A stretch of 64,000 nt of DNA, from contig CAWCBE010000007.1 in the NCBI GenBank assembly GCA_963793825.1, positions 806,001 through 870,000 on the forward strand, in the 5' to 3' direction. Positions 1 to 8,134 of the stretch are shown in pieces. The notes beneath the pieces were generated by a model. It was given only the letters and a program-made list of their open reading frames with translations. It did no database searches and was not told the origin of the DNA. This stretch comes from RYN-230 sp963793825 (GTDB taxonomy: Bacteria > Actinomycetota > Actinomycetes > Streptosporangiales > Streptosporangiaceae). The position numbers and the translations under genes were made by a program. How positions within the stretch are numbered: the stretch's first letter is position 1; the number at the start of each line of letters is the position of its first letter.

Positions 1-21
1 CGTTGAGGAAGGTGGGTCTCG

Positions 22-795
22 ATGGCAGGCAGGCTGGACGGCAAGGTGGCCGTGGTCACGGGTGCGGGCTCCGGGATCGGCCGCGCGGCCGCCCTGCTGT
101 TCGCCGGCGAGGGGGCGGCGGTCGCGGTGCTGGACCTCAATCCCGGCGCGGCCAAGGAGACGGCGGAGGAGATCGCCAAGTCGGGCGGCACGGCGCTCGC
201 CGTCGCGGCGAACGTCGCCGACCGGGCGGGCGTCGGCAGCGCCTTCGGCCAGATACTCGGCGAATATGGCCGGGTCGATGTGCTCTACAACAACGCCGGG
301 GTGAACAGCAGCGGCTCGGTCATCGACGCCACCGAGGACGACTGGGACCGGAGCTTCGCGGTCAACGCGAAGGGCACGTTCCTGTGCTCCCAGGCGGCCG
401 CGCCGTCCATGGTGGCGTCCGGCGGCGGGTCGATCATCAACCAGGGCTCGGTCGCCGCGCTGGTCGGCATCGCGAACTTCGCCTCCTACTGCGCGGCCAA
501 GGGCGCCGTGGTCGCGCTGACCAGGTCCATGTCGGTGGACCTGGCGCCGCGCGGGGTGCGGGTCAACGTGATCTGCCCGGGCACCGTCTTCACGCCGCTG
601 ATGGAGCCCATGCTGCGGGCCCGCGGCGGCGGGGACATGGCCGCCGGGCTGGCGCTGACCGTGGCCAAGTACCCGATCGGGCGGCTCGGCACGCCGGACG
701 AGATCGCCGCGGTGGCCCTGTTCCTGGCCTGCGACGACTCCTCGTTCCTGACCGGCTCGGTCATCACCGCGGACGGCGGCATGACGTCGCAGTAG
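22..795 (+). CDS. SDR-family NAD(P)-dependent oxidoreductase
   Basis: A 257-residue classical short-chain dehydrogenase/reductase. Visible motifs are the Rossmann glycine motif TGAGSGIG (residues 13-20), an acidic D38 at the end of the second strand that usually favours NAD(H), NNAG at 90-93, and the catalytic S143, Y156 and K160 (YCAAK). The purine-rich GAGGAAGG upstream supports the ATG at 22. It is the first complete gene of a catabolic locus with CoM-transferase-like genes downstream. In alkene metabolism SDRs oxidise hydroxyalkyl-CoM, so that role is conceivable. However, the residue three before the catalytic Tyr is Phe, not the Arg known to bind the sulfonate in R-hydroxypropyl-CoM dehydrogenase. 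The substrate is therefore unknown. Confidence 0.9.
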   Translation: MAGRLDGKVAVVTGAGSGIGRAAALLFAGEGAAVAVLDLNPGAAKETAEEIAKSGGTALAVAANVADRAGVGSAFGQILGEYGRVDVLYNNAGVNSSGSVIDATEDDWDRSFAVNAKGTFLCSQAAAPSMVASGGGSIINQGSVAALVGIANFASYCAAKGAVVALTRSMSVDLAPRGVRVNVICPGTVFTPLMEPMLRARGGGDMAAGLALTVAKYPIGRLGTPDEIAAVALFLACDDSSFLTGSVITADGGMTSQ

Positions 796-929
796 GCGGG
801 ACCGTCCTGGGAGGACTAACCTGTCCTGGGAGGACAGGATCAGGCGCGGAGTTTGTCTCTCGGCCGGGTTAGCTCTGTCCCGGAAATGATCTACGCTCCG
901 GGTGACCTGATCCACGGGGCGGTGGAAGC

Positions 930-2648
930 GTGGGCGCTGTTGAGTCACCCCCGGGCCCGTCACCCGCGGGCCTGTACCGCGACGAGCTGGGCCTGCTCCG
1001 CAGTCAGCTGACCAACCTGCGCGCGCTGCTGGTGCTGTCCATCCTGATGACGGAGAGCGCGGACGACCAGCAGATCCTGCGGCTGGCCACCTCCGCGGCC
1101 ACCTCGCTGGGCAGCTGGCAGATCGCTGGGTTCGTGATCGGGGATGCGTGGTGGGCCGGCGGCCACCATTGCGGCACCCTCGCCCCGGAGCTGGCCGCCG
1201 AGCTGCGGGCGCTGCCCGACACCGGCGGCCCGGTGACCGCGCTGGGCGCCGCGTGGGCCTGGGCTTACCCGCTGCGGAGCATCGCGGGGCGGCTGGGCCA
1301 CCTGGTCGTGCACGCCCCCCGCGAGCCTGCCGTGGAGGAGCAGTTCCTGGCGCAGGTGCTGGCCCAGCAGACCGGGGTGGCGGTGTCCAACGCCCAGCTG
1401 CACGGCCGCGAGCGGGACACCGCGGCCCAGCTGGCCGCGACCAACGGCGCGCTCGAGGAGACGGTGGCCACGCTGCGCCATGGCATGGCCATCCACGAGC
1501 GGCTCACCCGGGTGGCGGCGGCCGGCGAGGGCGCGGCCGGCATCGCCGAGGCGCTGCACGACCTGACCGGGCTGGCCGTCGCGGTCGAGGACCGGTACGG
1601 AAACCTGTCCGCGTGGGCCGGCCCGGGCCAGCCGGACCGGTACCCGAAGCCGCCTGCCTACGAGCGGGAGCAGCTGCTCCGCCGGCTGATGACCGCGGGC
1701 CGGTCGGTCCGGGACTCCGGGCGGGTGGTGGCGCTGGCCTCGCCGCGGCCCGGCGTGCTCGGGCTGCTCGCCCTCATGGACCCGGGGCGCCGCGCGGGCA
1801 CCACGGACGTGATGGCCCTGGAGCACGGTGCCACCGTGCTCGCCGTCGAGCTGGCCCGGCTGCGCGGGCTGGCCGACACCGAGCTGCGGGTCCGCCGCGA
1901 GCTGGTGCACGACCTGCTCACCGGCACCGACGACGAGAGCGCCTACCTGCGCGCCGAGGCGCTCGGCTATGACCTGGGCCCGCCGCATCAGGTCGCGGTG
2001 GTGGAGGTGGCCGAGCGCGCGCCCGCCCCGGACGATGTGCTGCACGCCGCGCGCCGGGCGGTGCGCCAGCAGCAGCTGACCTGCCTGCTGGGCACGACGG
2101 CCGGCACGGTCGTGATCGTGGCCGCGGGGGGTGCCGCCGACTGGGAGGCGCTGCGCGCCGGCATCGTGGCCGAGCTGGGCGGCAGCCGCTGCCGGATGGG
2201 CGTCGGGGACGCCTACCCGCGGCCGTCCGAGCTCGCCCGCTCGCTGCGCGAGGCGCGGCTCGCGCTGCGGCTGCAGCAGGCGTCCGCCGCGGCCGAGCGG
2301 ACGTCGGTGTTCGCCGACCTCGACGTGCTCCGGATGCTGGCCGCGGTGGACGACCTCACCGACATGGAGGAGTTCGTGCGCAAGTGGCTCGGCCCGCTGG
2401 TCGCCTACGACGAGCGCAAGCACACCGAGCTGGTCAAGACCCTGACCCAGTACCTGCAGCACGGCGGCGGCTACGAGGCCACCTCCCGGGCCCTGTCCGT
2501 GCACCGCAGCACGCTCAAGTACCGGCTGCAGCGGATCCGCGAGCTGACCGGCTTCGAGCTGGGTGACCCCGAGACCCACTTCAGCCTGCAGCTCGCCACC
2601 CGCGCCTACGTGACGTTGCAGGCGTTGCGCGACGACCCGGCCGGCTGA
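930..2648 (+). CDS. PucR/CdaR-family transcriptional regulator
   Basis: A 572-residue regulator. The C-terminal 60 residues (about 505-565) form the PucR-type helix-turn-helix, with HGGGYEATSRALSV followed by HRSTLKYRLQRI and a Leu-rich tail. The middle shows the GGDEF-derived region typical of CdaR/PucR proteins, and the N-terminal third resembles a GAF-like sensor. The start is a GTG at 930. Such proteins normally activate neighbouring catabolic operons in response to a small ligand. Its position between the SDR gene and the E1/alkyltransferase genes, all on the same strand, makes those the likely targets (inference). Confidence 0.88.
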   Translation: MGAVESPPGPSPAGLYRDELGLLRSQLTNLRALLVLSILMTESADDQQILRLATSAATSLGSWQIAGFVIGDAWWAGGHHCGTLAPELAAELRALPDTGGPVTALGAAWAWAYPLRSIAGRLGHLVVHAPREPAVEEQFLAQVLAQQTGVAVSNAQLHGRERDTAAQLAATNGALEETVATLRHGMAIHERLTRVAAAGEGAAGIAEALHDLTGLAVAVEDRYGNLSAWAGPGQPDRYPKPPAYEREQLLRRLMTAGRSVRDSGRVVALASPRPGVLGLLALMDPGRRAGTTDVMALEHGATVLAVELARLRGLADTELRVRRELVHDLLTGTDDESAYLRAEALGYDLGPPHQVAVVEVAERAPAPDDVLHAARRAVRQQQLTCLLGTTAGTVVIVAAGGAADWEALRAGIVAELGGSRCRMGVGDAYPRPSELARSLREARLALRLQQASAAAERTSVFADLDVLRMLAAVDDLTDMEEFVRKWLGPLVAYDERKHTELVKTLTQYLQHGGGYEATSRALSVHRSTLKYRLQRIRELTGFELGDPETHFSLQLATRAYVTLQALRDDPAG

Positions 2649-2662
2649 GCTCCGGCGCCCCC

Positions 2663-2713
2663 CCCGCAGCGCCGCGAGGCACCCGCAGCGCCGCGAGGCA
2701 CCCGCAGCGCCCA
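2663..2713. repeat. 20-bp tandem repeat downstream of pucR gene
   Basis: Two full copies and one partial copy of a 20-bp GC-rich unit (CCCGCAGCGCCGCGAGGCAC) lie in the 142-bp gap between the regulator and the E1 alpha gene. No hairpin-plus-T-run terminator is evident. The function is unknown. Confidence 0.7.
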
Positions 2714-2790
2714 GGGGCGCGGAGGAACGGCGCTCAGTTGGGCCTGCCAGGACGAGGCCCGGCCGGCCGGGCCACCGTAGCGTCCACGCC

Positions 2791-3768
2791 ATGGGCGTCC
2801 CCGATGACCTGGAACTCTTCACCCAGATGTGTTTCCTGCGCCATTTCGAGGAGCGGGCCGACGCGCTGTACCGGCAGGGCCTGATCCACGGCCCGGTGCA
2901 CCTGGGTCTCGGGCACGAGGCGGTCGCGGTCGGAGCCGCCTCGGTGCTCAGCCCGGGCGACTACTCGCTGGGCACCTACCGGGGCCATGCGCACGCGCTG
3001 GCCCGCGGGGCCCCGGCCGATGCGGTCATGGCCGAGCTGCTCGGCCGGGAGGGCGGGATCTGCGGCGGCAAGGGCGGCTCCATGCACATCACCAGCGTGG
3101 CGCACGGTTACTACGGCTCCTACGCGATCGTCGGCGCGCACCTGCCAATCGCCTGCGGGCTGGCCTGGGCCTCGAAGATCCAGCGCACCGGCCAGGTCAC
3201 CGTGTGCTTCTTCGGCGACGGGGCGACCAACATCGGGGCGTTCCACGAGGCGGTCAACCTGGCCGCGGTGTGGCGGCTGCCGGTCGTGTTCGTGTGCGAG
3301 AACAACTGGTACATGGAGTACACCCCGATCGGGGACGTGATCCCGGTCGCGCTGCCCGCCGCCGACCGGGCCGCCGCCTACGGGCTGGACCGGATCGTCG
3401 TGGACGGCAACGACGTGACCGCGGTCCGGCAGGTGGTCGGCGACGTGGTCCGCGCCGCCCGGGACGGGCACGGGCCCAGCCTGGTCGAGGCGCAGACCTA
3501 CCGGCTCAAGGGCCACTCGGCCGCGGACGGCGCCGCCTACCGCCCCCCGGAGGAGGTGGCCCGGTGGCGCGAGCGGGACCCGCTGCTGCTGGCCCGGGCG
3601 GCGCTGACCGCGGCGGGCACGCCCGCGGAGCAACTGGACGGGATCGACGCCGGGATCAAGTCTGACCTGGCCAGGCTGGCGCGGGAGGTGCTGGCCCGGC
3701 CCGCGCCCGACCCGGCCGGGGCGTGGACCGACGTGTGGAGCGACGGGAGCTGGCAATGGCGGAACTGA
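2791..3768 (+). CDS. TPP-dependent dehydrogenase E1 component, alpha subunit
   Basis: A 325-residue protein of the PDH/acetoin-dehydrogenase E1 alpha family. The thiamine diphosphate/Mg site is clear: FFGDGATN (about residues 140-147) followed some 25 residues later by CENNWY. An upstream GGKGGSMH block and the RLKGHSAADGA motif are typical of acetoin or pyruvate E1 alpha. It overlaps the beta gene by 13 bp, so the two are translated together. No E2 (lipoyl acyltransferase) or E3 gene lies in the window, so it either uses one encoded elsewhere or acts as a stand-alone TPP lyase/decarboxylase. Acetoin-type substrates are the family default; the true substrate is not deducible. Confidence 0.9.
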   Translation: MGVPDDLELFTQMCFLRHFEERADALYRQGLIHGPVHLGLGHEAVAVGAASVLSPGDYSLGTYRGHAHALARGAPADAVMAELLGREGGICGGKGGSMHITSVAHGYYGSYAIVGAHLPIACGLAWASKIQRTGQVTVCFFGDGATNIGAFHEAVNLAAVWRLPVVFVCENNWYMEYTPIGDVIPVALPAADRAAAYGLDRIVVDGNDVTAVRQVVGDVVRAARDGHGPSLVEAQTYRLKGHSAADGAAYRPPEEVARWRERDPLLLARAALTAAGTPAEQLDGIDAGIKSDLARLAREVLARPAPDPAGAWTDVWSDGSWQWRN

Positions 3769-4787
3769 CCTGCCGGCAGGCCGTCGCCGCCGCGCTGGCC
3801 CAGGAGATGGCCCGCGATGACCGGGTCGTACTGCTCGGCGAGGACGTGGCCTCCGGCGGGGTGTTCAAGACCACCGGCGGCCTGCGCGAGCGGTTCGGGC
3901 CCGACCGGGTCTGGGACACGCCGATCTCCGAGCAGGCCATCGCGGGCGCGGCGATGGGCGCGGCCATGGCCGGGCTGCGGCCGGTCGCCGAGATCATGTT
4001 CGCTGACTTCTACGCGACCTGCTGGGACCAGGTGGCCAACGAGATCGCCAAGGTCCGCTACATGACCGGCGGGCAGGTGAGCGTGCCGCTGGTGCTGCGC
4101 GGCGCGAACGGCTCCGGCGGGCTGGGGTTCGGCAGCCAGCACGGCCAGTCGATCGAGAACTGGGCGATGACCGTGCCCGGGCTCAAGATCGTCTCACCGG
4201 CCGGGCCGGCCGAGACATTCGGGCTGCTGGCCGCGGCCATCCGGGACAACGACCCGGTCGTGATGTTCGAGCACAAGGCGCTGTACGGGCGCAAGGAGGA
4301 GATCGGGGACGGCGAGCACGTGCTGCCGCTGGGCCGGGCCGCCGTGGTCCGGGCGGGCAACGACCTCACCCTGGTCGGCCTGTCCATCACCGTCGGCACC
4401 TGCCTGGCCGCAGCGGATGAGCTGGCCGGGCAGGGCGTAAGCGCGGAAGTTCTCGATTTGCGGACCCTGGTGCCGCTGGACGCGGCCGCGGTGCTCGCCT
4501 CGGTCCGCCGGACCGGGCGGCTGGTCGTGGTCGAGGAGAACCCGGGCCAGCTCGGCTGGGGCGCGGCGGTGGCGGCGATCGCCGCCGAGGAGGCGTTCGA
4601 CGACCTGGCCGCCCCGGTGACGCGGGTCAGTGGCGGCAACGTGCCGCTGCCGGTGGCCGCCCCGCTGGAGGCCGAGGTGGACGTGACCGCGGCGCGCGTG
4701 GTCGCGGCCAGCCAGGCGGTGCTGGCCCGTGGCGGAAAGCCGAGCGGCAGCGAGCCCCGTAGCCGGCAGCCAAGCGGCACCCGGTGA
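3756..4787 (+). CDS. TPP-dependent dehydrogenase E1 component, beta subunit
   Basis: A 343-residue E1 beta subunit (transketolase pyrimidine-binding and C-terminal domains). Recognisable blocks are LGEDVASGGVFKTTGGL near residue 30, DTPISEQAIAGAAMGAAM and the C-terminal VVVEENPGQLGWG. I chose the ATG at 3756, preceded by a GGGAG ribosome-binding site, over an in-frame start at 3723 that would read far into the alpha gene. The 13-bp overlap with E1 alpha indicates coupled translation. The last 20 residues are low-complexity (Ser/Gly/Arg), unlike the conserved body. Confidence 0.9.
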   Translation: MAELTCRQAVAAALAQEMARDDRVVLLGEDVASGGVFKTTGGLRERFGPDRVWDTPISEQAIAGAAMGAAMAGLRPVAEIMFADFYATCWDQVANEIAKVRYMTGGQVSVPLVLRGANGSGGLGFGSQHGQSIENWAMTVPGLKIVSPAGPAETFGLLAAAIRDNDPVVMFEHKALYGRKEEIGDGEHVLPLGRAAVVRAGNDLTLVGLSITVGTCLAAADELAGQGVSAEVLDLRTLVPLDAAAVLASVRRTGRLVVVEENPGQLGWGAAVAAIAAEEAFDDLAAPVTRVSGGNVPLPVAAPLEAEVDVTAARVVAASQAVLARGGKPSGSEPRSRQPSGTR

Positions 4788-4871
4788 GTACTTTCTCGTC
4801 CCGCAGGGGCCGCTCCCGGCGGCCAGTTCGTCCGGGCGGGTCATGGCCGGTTCGGCAGATCCGATCACACA

Positions 4872-4950
4872 GTGAAGTCCGGGGTCCGGGGTCCGGGGTC
4901 TAGAGCCCGGGGTCCGAAGTCCGGGGTCCGAAGTCCGGAGTCCGCAGTCG
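4872..4950. repeat. GTCCGGG-type heptamer repeat array in leader
   Basis: About ten imperfect copies of a 7-8-bp GTCCGGG/GTCCGAA unit fill the leader just before the alkyltransferase ribosome-binding site. They keep the reading frame open upstream of the true start, which explains a spurious longer open frame from 4872. They probably arose by slippage; no function is evident. Confidence 0.75.
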
Positions 4951-4964
4951 GCAAGGAGGCCGAG

Positions 4965-6080
4965 ATGCTCGTGGGCCGCGACAACATACTGCTCCCCACC
5001 ACCATGGTCGGGAACTACCCCAACCCGCGCTGGTATGACGGCTACGCACATTCGAAGCTGCCGCCCGGGGCGCTGGTCTATGACTCGCTGACCCGGGAGG
5101 CCTACGAGGATGCCATCCTCGCGGTGGTCCACGACCAGGAATCCGCCGGGCTGGACATCATCTCCGACGGCCGGGTGCACGGCGGCGACAGCCCGTACGC
5201 CCAGGTCGTCTACCACTACTTCGAGCGGCTCCGCGGGTACGAGATCGACGGGCCGCAGCTGGGCCTGCCCATCTACTCGACGCTGTTCTCTCCCACCGTG
5301 GTGGGCGAGGTATCGCGCCGGACATCGTTCGCGATGCCCACCCTGCGCGCGGTGCGCAAGGCCACCAAGAAGCCGGTGAAGATCTCCTACCAGGGCATCC
5401 ACGTGCTCGCCGCCGCGTCCAACGACCAGTTCTACAAGGACACGAAGGAACTGGCGACCGCCATCGCCAAGGCTTATCACGAGGACTTCCTGGAACTCGC
5501 CGACGCCGGGGCCGAGATCATCCAGCTGGATGAGTTCCTCTGGCCGTACGAGATGAGCGACTGGCAGGTCGAGGTGTTCAACCTGGCCGTGGACAACGTC
5601 CCCGGGGTGCAGTTCTGGGTGCACACCTGCTGGGGCAACTACGGCGGCACCCCGGGCTACCTGCCGGACGAGACCGAGCAAGAGTACGGCGCCTACGTGC
5701 TGGCCAGCCGGCAGGCGCAAACCCCCGCGCCGGACCGGGCCTACGGCATCTTCCCGAAGGTCAAGGAAGCCCACCTGACCGCGCTGAACTGGGAGGTTGG
5801 CCGCACCGGCCCGGACGACCTCAAGCCGCTGGCCGAGAACAACTGGGACAAGGACTTCGTGGCCGGGGTGATCGACGTGAAATCGACCATCACCGAGACC
5901 GCGGGCGAGGTCGCGGACCGGATCCGGCAGTGCCTGGAGTACGTGCCGGCCGAGCGGCTCGGGCTGACCACCGACTGCGGCCTGGTCATGCTGCAGCGGA
6001 TGACCGCGCAGAACAAGCTGCGCGCGCTGGCCGCGGGCGCCGCCATCGTCCGGGCCGAACTGGGCCAGCAGGCCTCCTGA
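4965..6080 (+). CDS. MetE-like zinc alkyltransferase (epoxyalkane:CoM transferase-like), copy 1
   Basis: A 371-residue protein of the cobalamin-independent methionine synthase C-terminal superfamily. The first block reads LLPTTMVGNYPNPRWY (residues 9-24). The zinc thiolate-activating ligands are visible as H220-x-C222 (WVHTCWG) and C338 (TTDCGL), the H-x-C...C pattern of MetE and of epoxyalkane:CoM transferase (EaCoMT). Full MetE is about twice as long with an N-terminal folate domain; this length fits EaCoMT. The ATG at 4965 follows AAGGAGG at ideal spacing. It is very similar to the gene at 18325 and is followed closely by a divergent paralogue at 6131. With CoM biosynthesis genes in the same window, CoM is the likely thiol acceptor (inference). 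The electrophile is unknown. Confidence 0.85.
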   Translation: MLVGRDNILLPTTMVGNYPNPRWYDGYAHSKLPPGALVYDSLTREAYEDAILAVVHDQESAGLDIISDGRVHGGDSPYAQVVYHYFERLRGYEIDGPQLGLPIYSTLFSPTVVGEVSRRTSFAMPTLRAVRKATKKPVKISYQGIHVLAAASNDQFYKDTKELATAIAKAYHEDFLELADAGAEIIQLDEFLWPYEMSDWQVEVFNLAVDNVPGVQFWVHTCWGNYGGTPGYLPDETEQEYGAYVLASRQAQTPAPDRAYGIFPKVKEAHLTALNWEVGRTGPDDLKPLAENNWDKDFVAGVIDVKSTITETAGEVADRIRQCLEYVPAERLGLTTDCGLVMLQRMTAQNKLRALAAGAAIVRAELGQQAS

Positions 6081-6130
6081 GCGGCACCATCACCACCGAG
6101 AAAACCAGCCAGCAGGAAGGGAAGAAATCA

Positions 6131-7171
6131 ATGGAGATTCGCGGCGAAGAGGTATTGCTGCCCGTCTCGGCCGTGTCGGCCTTTCCCCGGCCGCACTGGC
6201 TGCAGGGACGCGTCCTCGGCTCACTGAGCGAGCCGGTCTACCGCAGCCACAACCTGCGCATTGCCTACGAGGACGCCTGCAAGATCTGCGCGCACGAGCA
6301 GGAACTGGCCGGGCTGGACATCCTGTGTGACGGCGCGCAGTACTACGAGTGGGAGGCACCCGGCTTCCAGCTGGAGCCGATCTTCCACTTCATCCCGGAG
6401 AACCTGGGCGGCTTCAAGCCGTATGGCCCGCCCGGCGAGGGGGCGAAGTACCGGCCGTTCTACCAGGCCGTGGTCGCAGGCAAGATCACCTGGGAACGGC
6501 CCATCTTCGAGAGCGTCGTGATGACGATGCAGAACGCGACCGACAAGCCGTTCAAGGTCGCCTTCCTCGGCCCGGCCCAGCAGAGCATCATCGTCAAGGA
6601 CGAGCACTACGGCGACCAGGTCGCGGTGGCCAGGGACCTGGCCATCGCGATGAACAAGGAACTCAAGTACCTGGTCAGCATCGGCCTGGAGGCGGTCCAG
6701 CTGATCGACGTGCTGCCGCCGTACACCACGGACATGTGGCAGATCGAGATGCAGAACATCATGTTCGACGGCGTCAACGCGATCAAGTTCTGGCACGTCT
6801 GCTACGGCAGCGTGGACGGCCAGCGGGACATCTTCGACAACCACGCCGCCTCGATGATGCCGCTGTTCAAGGAGTCGCCGGCCGATGTGATCCACCTGGA
6901 GTTCACCAACAAGGGCTTCGACGAGCTGGAGGCGTTCCGCGACTTCCCCACCGACAAGGTGCTCGGCGTCGGCGTGGTGGACGCCAAGAACCTGCAGGTG
7001 GAGACGGCCGAGCAGATCGAGGCCCGGATCCGTCGCGGGCTGGAGGTCGTGCCCGCCGACCGGTTGCTGGTCGCGCCGGACTGCGGGCTGGGTTACTTCA
7101 GCCGGACCGCCGCCTACGCCAAGCTGCGCAACATGGGCCAGGCCGCCGCGGCGGTCCGGGGCACGCTGTAA
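6131..7171 (+). CDS. MetE-like zinc alkyltransferase, divergent copy 2
   Basis: A 346-residue paralogue in the same fold family. The first conserved block is changed (AVSAFPRPHW instead of TTMVGNYPNPRW), but the zinc ligands remain: H222-x-C224 (FWHVCYG) and C318 (APDCGL). Residues 70-130 differ strongly from copies 1 and 3, suggesting a different electrophile pocket or a hetero-oligomeric partner. It lies 50 bp after copy 1 with a GGAAGGGAAG ribosome-binding site, so the two are co-transcribed. The pairing of a TTMVG-type and a divergent SAFPRP-type subunit may mean a two-subunit enzyme; this is inference. Confidence 0.82.
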   Translation: MEIRGEEVLLPVSAVSAFPRPHWLQGRVLGSLSEPVYRSHNLRIAYEDACKICAHEQELAGLDILCDGAQYYEWEAPGFQLEPIFHFIPENLGGFKPYGPPGEGAKYRPFYQAVVAGKITWERPIFESVVMTMQNATDKPFKVAFLGPAQQSIIVKDEHYGDQVAVARDLAIAMNKELKYLVSIGLEAVQLIDVLPPYTTDMWQIEMQNIMFDGVNAIKFWHVCYGSVDGQRDIFDNHAASMMPLFKESPADVIHLEFTNKGFDELEAFRDFPTDKVLGVGVVDAKNLQVETAEQIEARIRRGLEVVPADRLLVAPDCGLGYFSRTAAYAKLRNMGQAAAAVRGTL

Positions 7172-7234
7172 CGCCGTGCTGTCGGCCCCAGGTGGCTGGT
7201 GTCACCTGGGGCCCGACCGCCAGGGGAGGCGCGC

Positions 7235-8012
7235 ATGACCGCCAGGGCAGCCCGCGAGGTGCTGGGTATGCAGCTGAGTGTGGGCGACCACATCTGCGGC
7301 TTCTACCGCAAGCCGTCCGAGCGGGACGACATCCTCATCCCGTTCCTGGTCGAAGGGCTCAAGGCGGGCGATAAGTGCACCTGCGTGGTGGACAGCTGCA
7401 CTCCGGACGACGTGCTGGCCAGCATGTCCGAGCACCTTGAGGTCGGGCCGTACGTCGCCGGCTGCCAGCTTGAGGTGCTCGACTCCTACGGCACCTACCT
7501 GGCCGGCGGCGGTTTCCTGCCGGAGCGGATGCTGCAGTTCTGGGAAGCCAAGGCCCGCCAGAGCCTGGGCAGCGAGCGCGCGGGCAGCCGGCGGCGGGAG
7601 ACGAGCGCGCGGGCAGCCGGCAGGCGGGAGACGAGCGCGCGGGCAGCCGCAGGCGGGAGACGAGCGCGCGGGTGGCGAGAGCCTGGATGGACACGGCGCG
7701 AGCGGTCAGCGCACCGGCGGGCACGGCGACGGGAGGGGGCGCCGGCTGATGGCCCGGAATATCGGCGACATGAGCTGGGCGCACCGCAACGAGCGGGTCG
7801 TCGGCGACCTGATGGGCTACGAATCCGAGCTCAACCGGATCATGTCCAACTTCCCCCAGGTCAACCTGTGCCTTTACGACCTGACCCGGTGCTCCGGGGA
7901 CCTGATCATGGACGTGCTGCGGACGCACCCCAAGGCGCTCCTCGGCGGCATGGTCATCGACAACCCCTACTACCTGGACCCCGACGAGTTCCTCGCCACC
8001 CGCCACCCCTAA
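7235..8012 (+). pseudogene. MEDS-domain sensor gene split by a frameshift in a 29-bp repeat
   Basis: The N-terminal part (from ATG 7235) reads as a MEDS domain, with VGDHICGFYRK and FLVEGLKAGDKC, ending near FLPERMLQFWEAKAR. The rest (IGDMSWAHRNE, then LTRCSGDLIMDVLRTHP, stop at 8012) lies in a different frame. The switch falls in a run of 29/30/29-nt tandem units. The middle unit is one base longer than its neighbours, and deleting that base joins both halves into one open frame. MEDS domains occur in DcmR of methylotrophs and in methanogens and are predicted to sense simple hydrocarbon derivatives. As written, two polypeptides could be made, the second from ATG 7749. It may be a pseudogene, a phase-variable gene or a sequencing error. 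Confidence 0.75.
7574..7682. repeat. 29/30-bp tandem repeat causing the MEDS frameshift
   Basis: Units at 7574-7602 (29 nt), 7603-7632 (30 nt) and 7633-7661 (29 nt), plus a partial fourth unit. Each begins GAGCGCGCGGGCAGCC and ends GCGGGAGAC. Since 29 is not a multiple of three, copy-number change would switch the downstream frame: gain of one unit or loss of two 29-nt units restores it. Confidence 0.85.
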
Positions 8013-8036
8013 CCATGGCCACGGCCCGCGCGGCGT

Positions 8037-8080
8037 GATGTTGAGTTTGCCGACACTCGGTTGTTGGCAAACTCAACATC
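8037..8080. terminator. Perfect 15-bp hairpin between convergent genes
   Basis: Arms GATGTTGAGTTTGCC (8037-8051) and GGCAAACTCAACATC (8066-8080) are perfectly complementary with a 14-nt loop. The hairpin sits between the convergent MEDS gene and the minus-strand aldehyde dehydrogenase gene. It has no strong T run on either side, as is usual in actinomycetes. It is probably a bidirectional terminator. Confidence 0.8.
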
Positions 8081-8134
8081 ACGAAGGCCAGATCTCCCGG
8101 GTCCCGCCACCTGAATACCACCTGCCGCCGCGGA

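Noticed and set aside
22..795. Hydroxypropyl-CoM dehydrogenase identity for the SDR
   Set aside because: The Arg three residues before the catalytic Tyr that binds the CoM sulfonate in the R-specific enzyme is Phe here. The general SDR call is kept.
960..2822. Long open frame (about 620 codons) antisense to the PucR gene
   Set aside because: Composed of Arg/Gly/Pro/Ala-rich sequence with no motifs; typical mirror frame of a high-GC gene. The plus-strand frame has a clear PucR helix-turn-helix.
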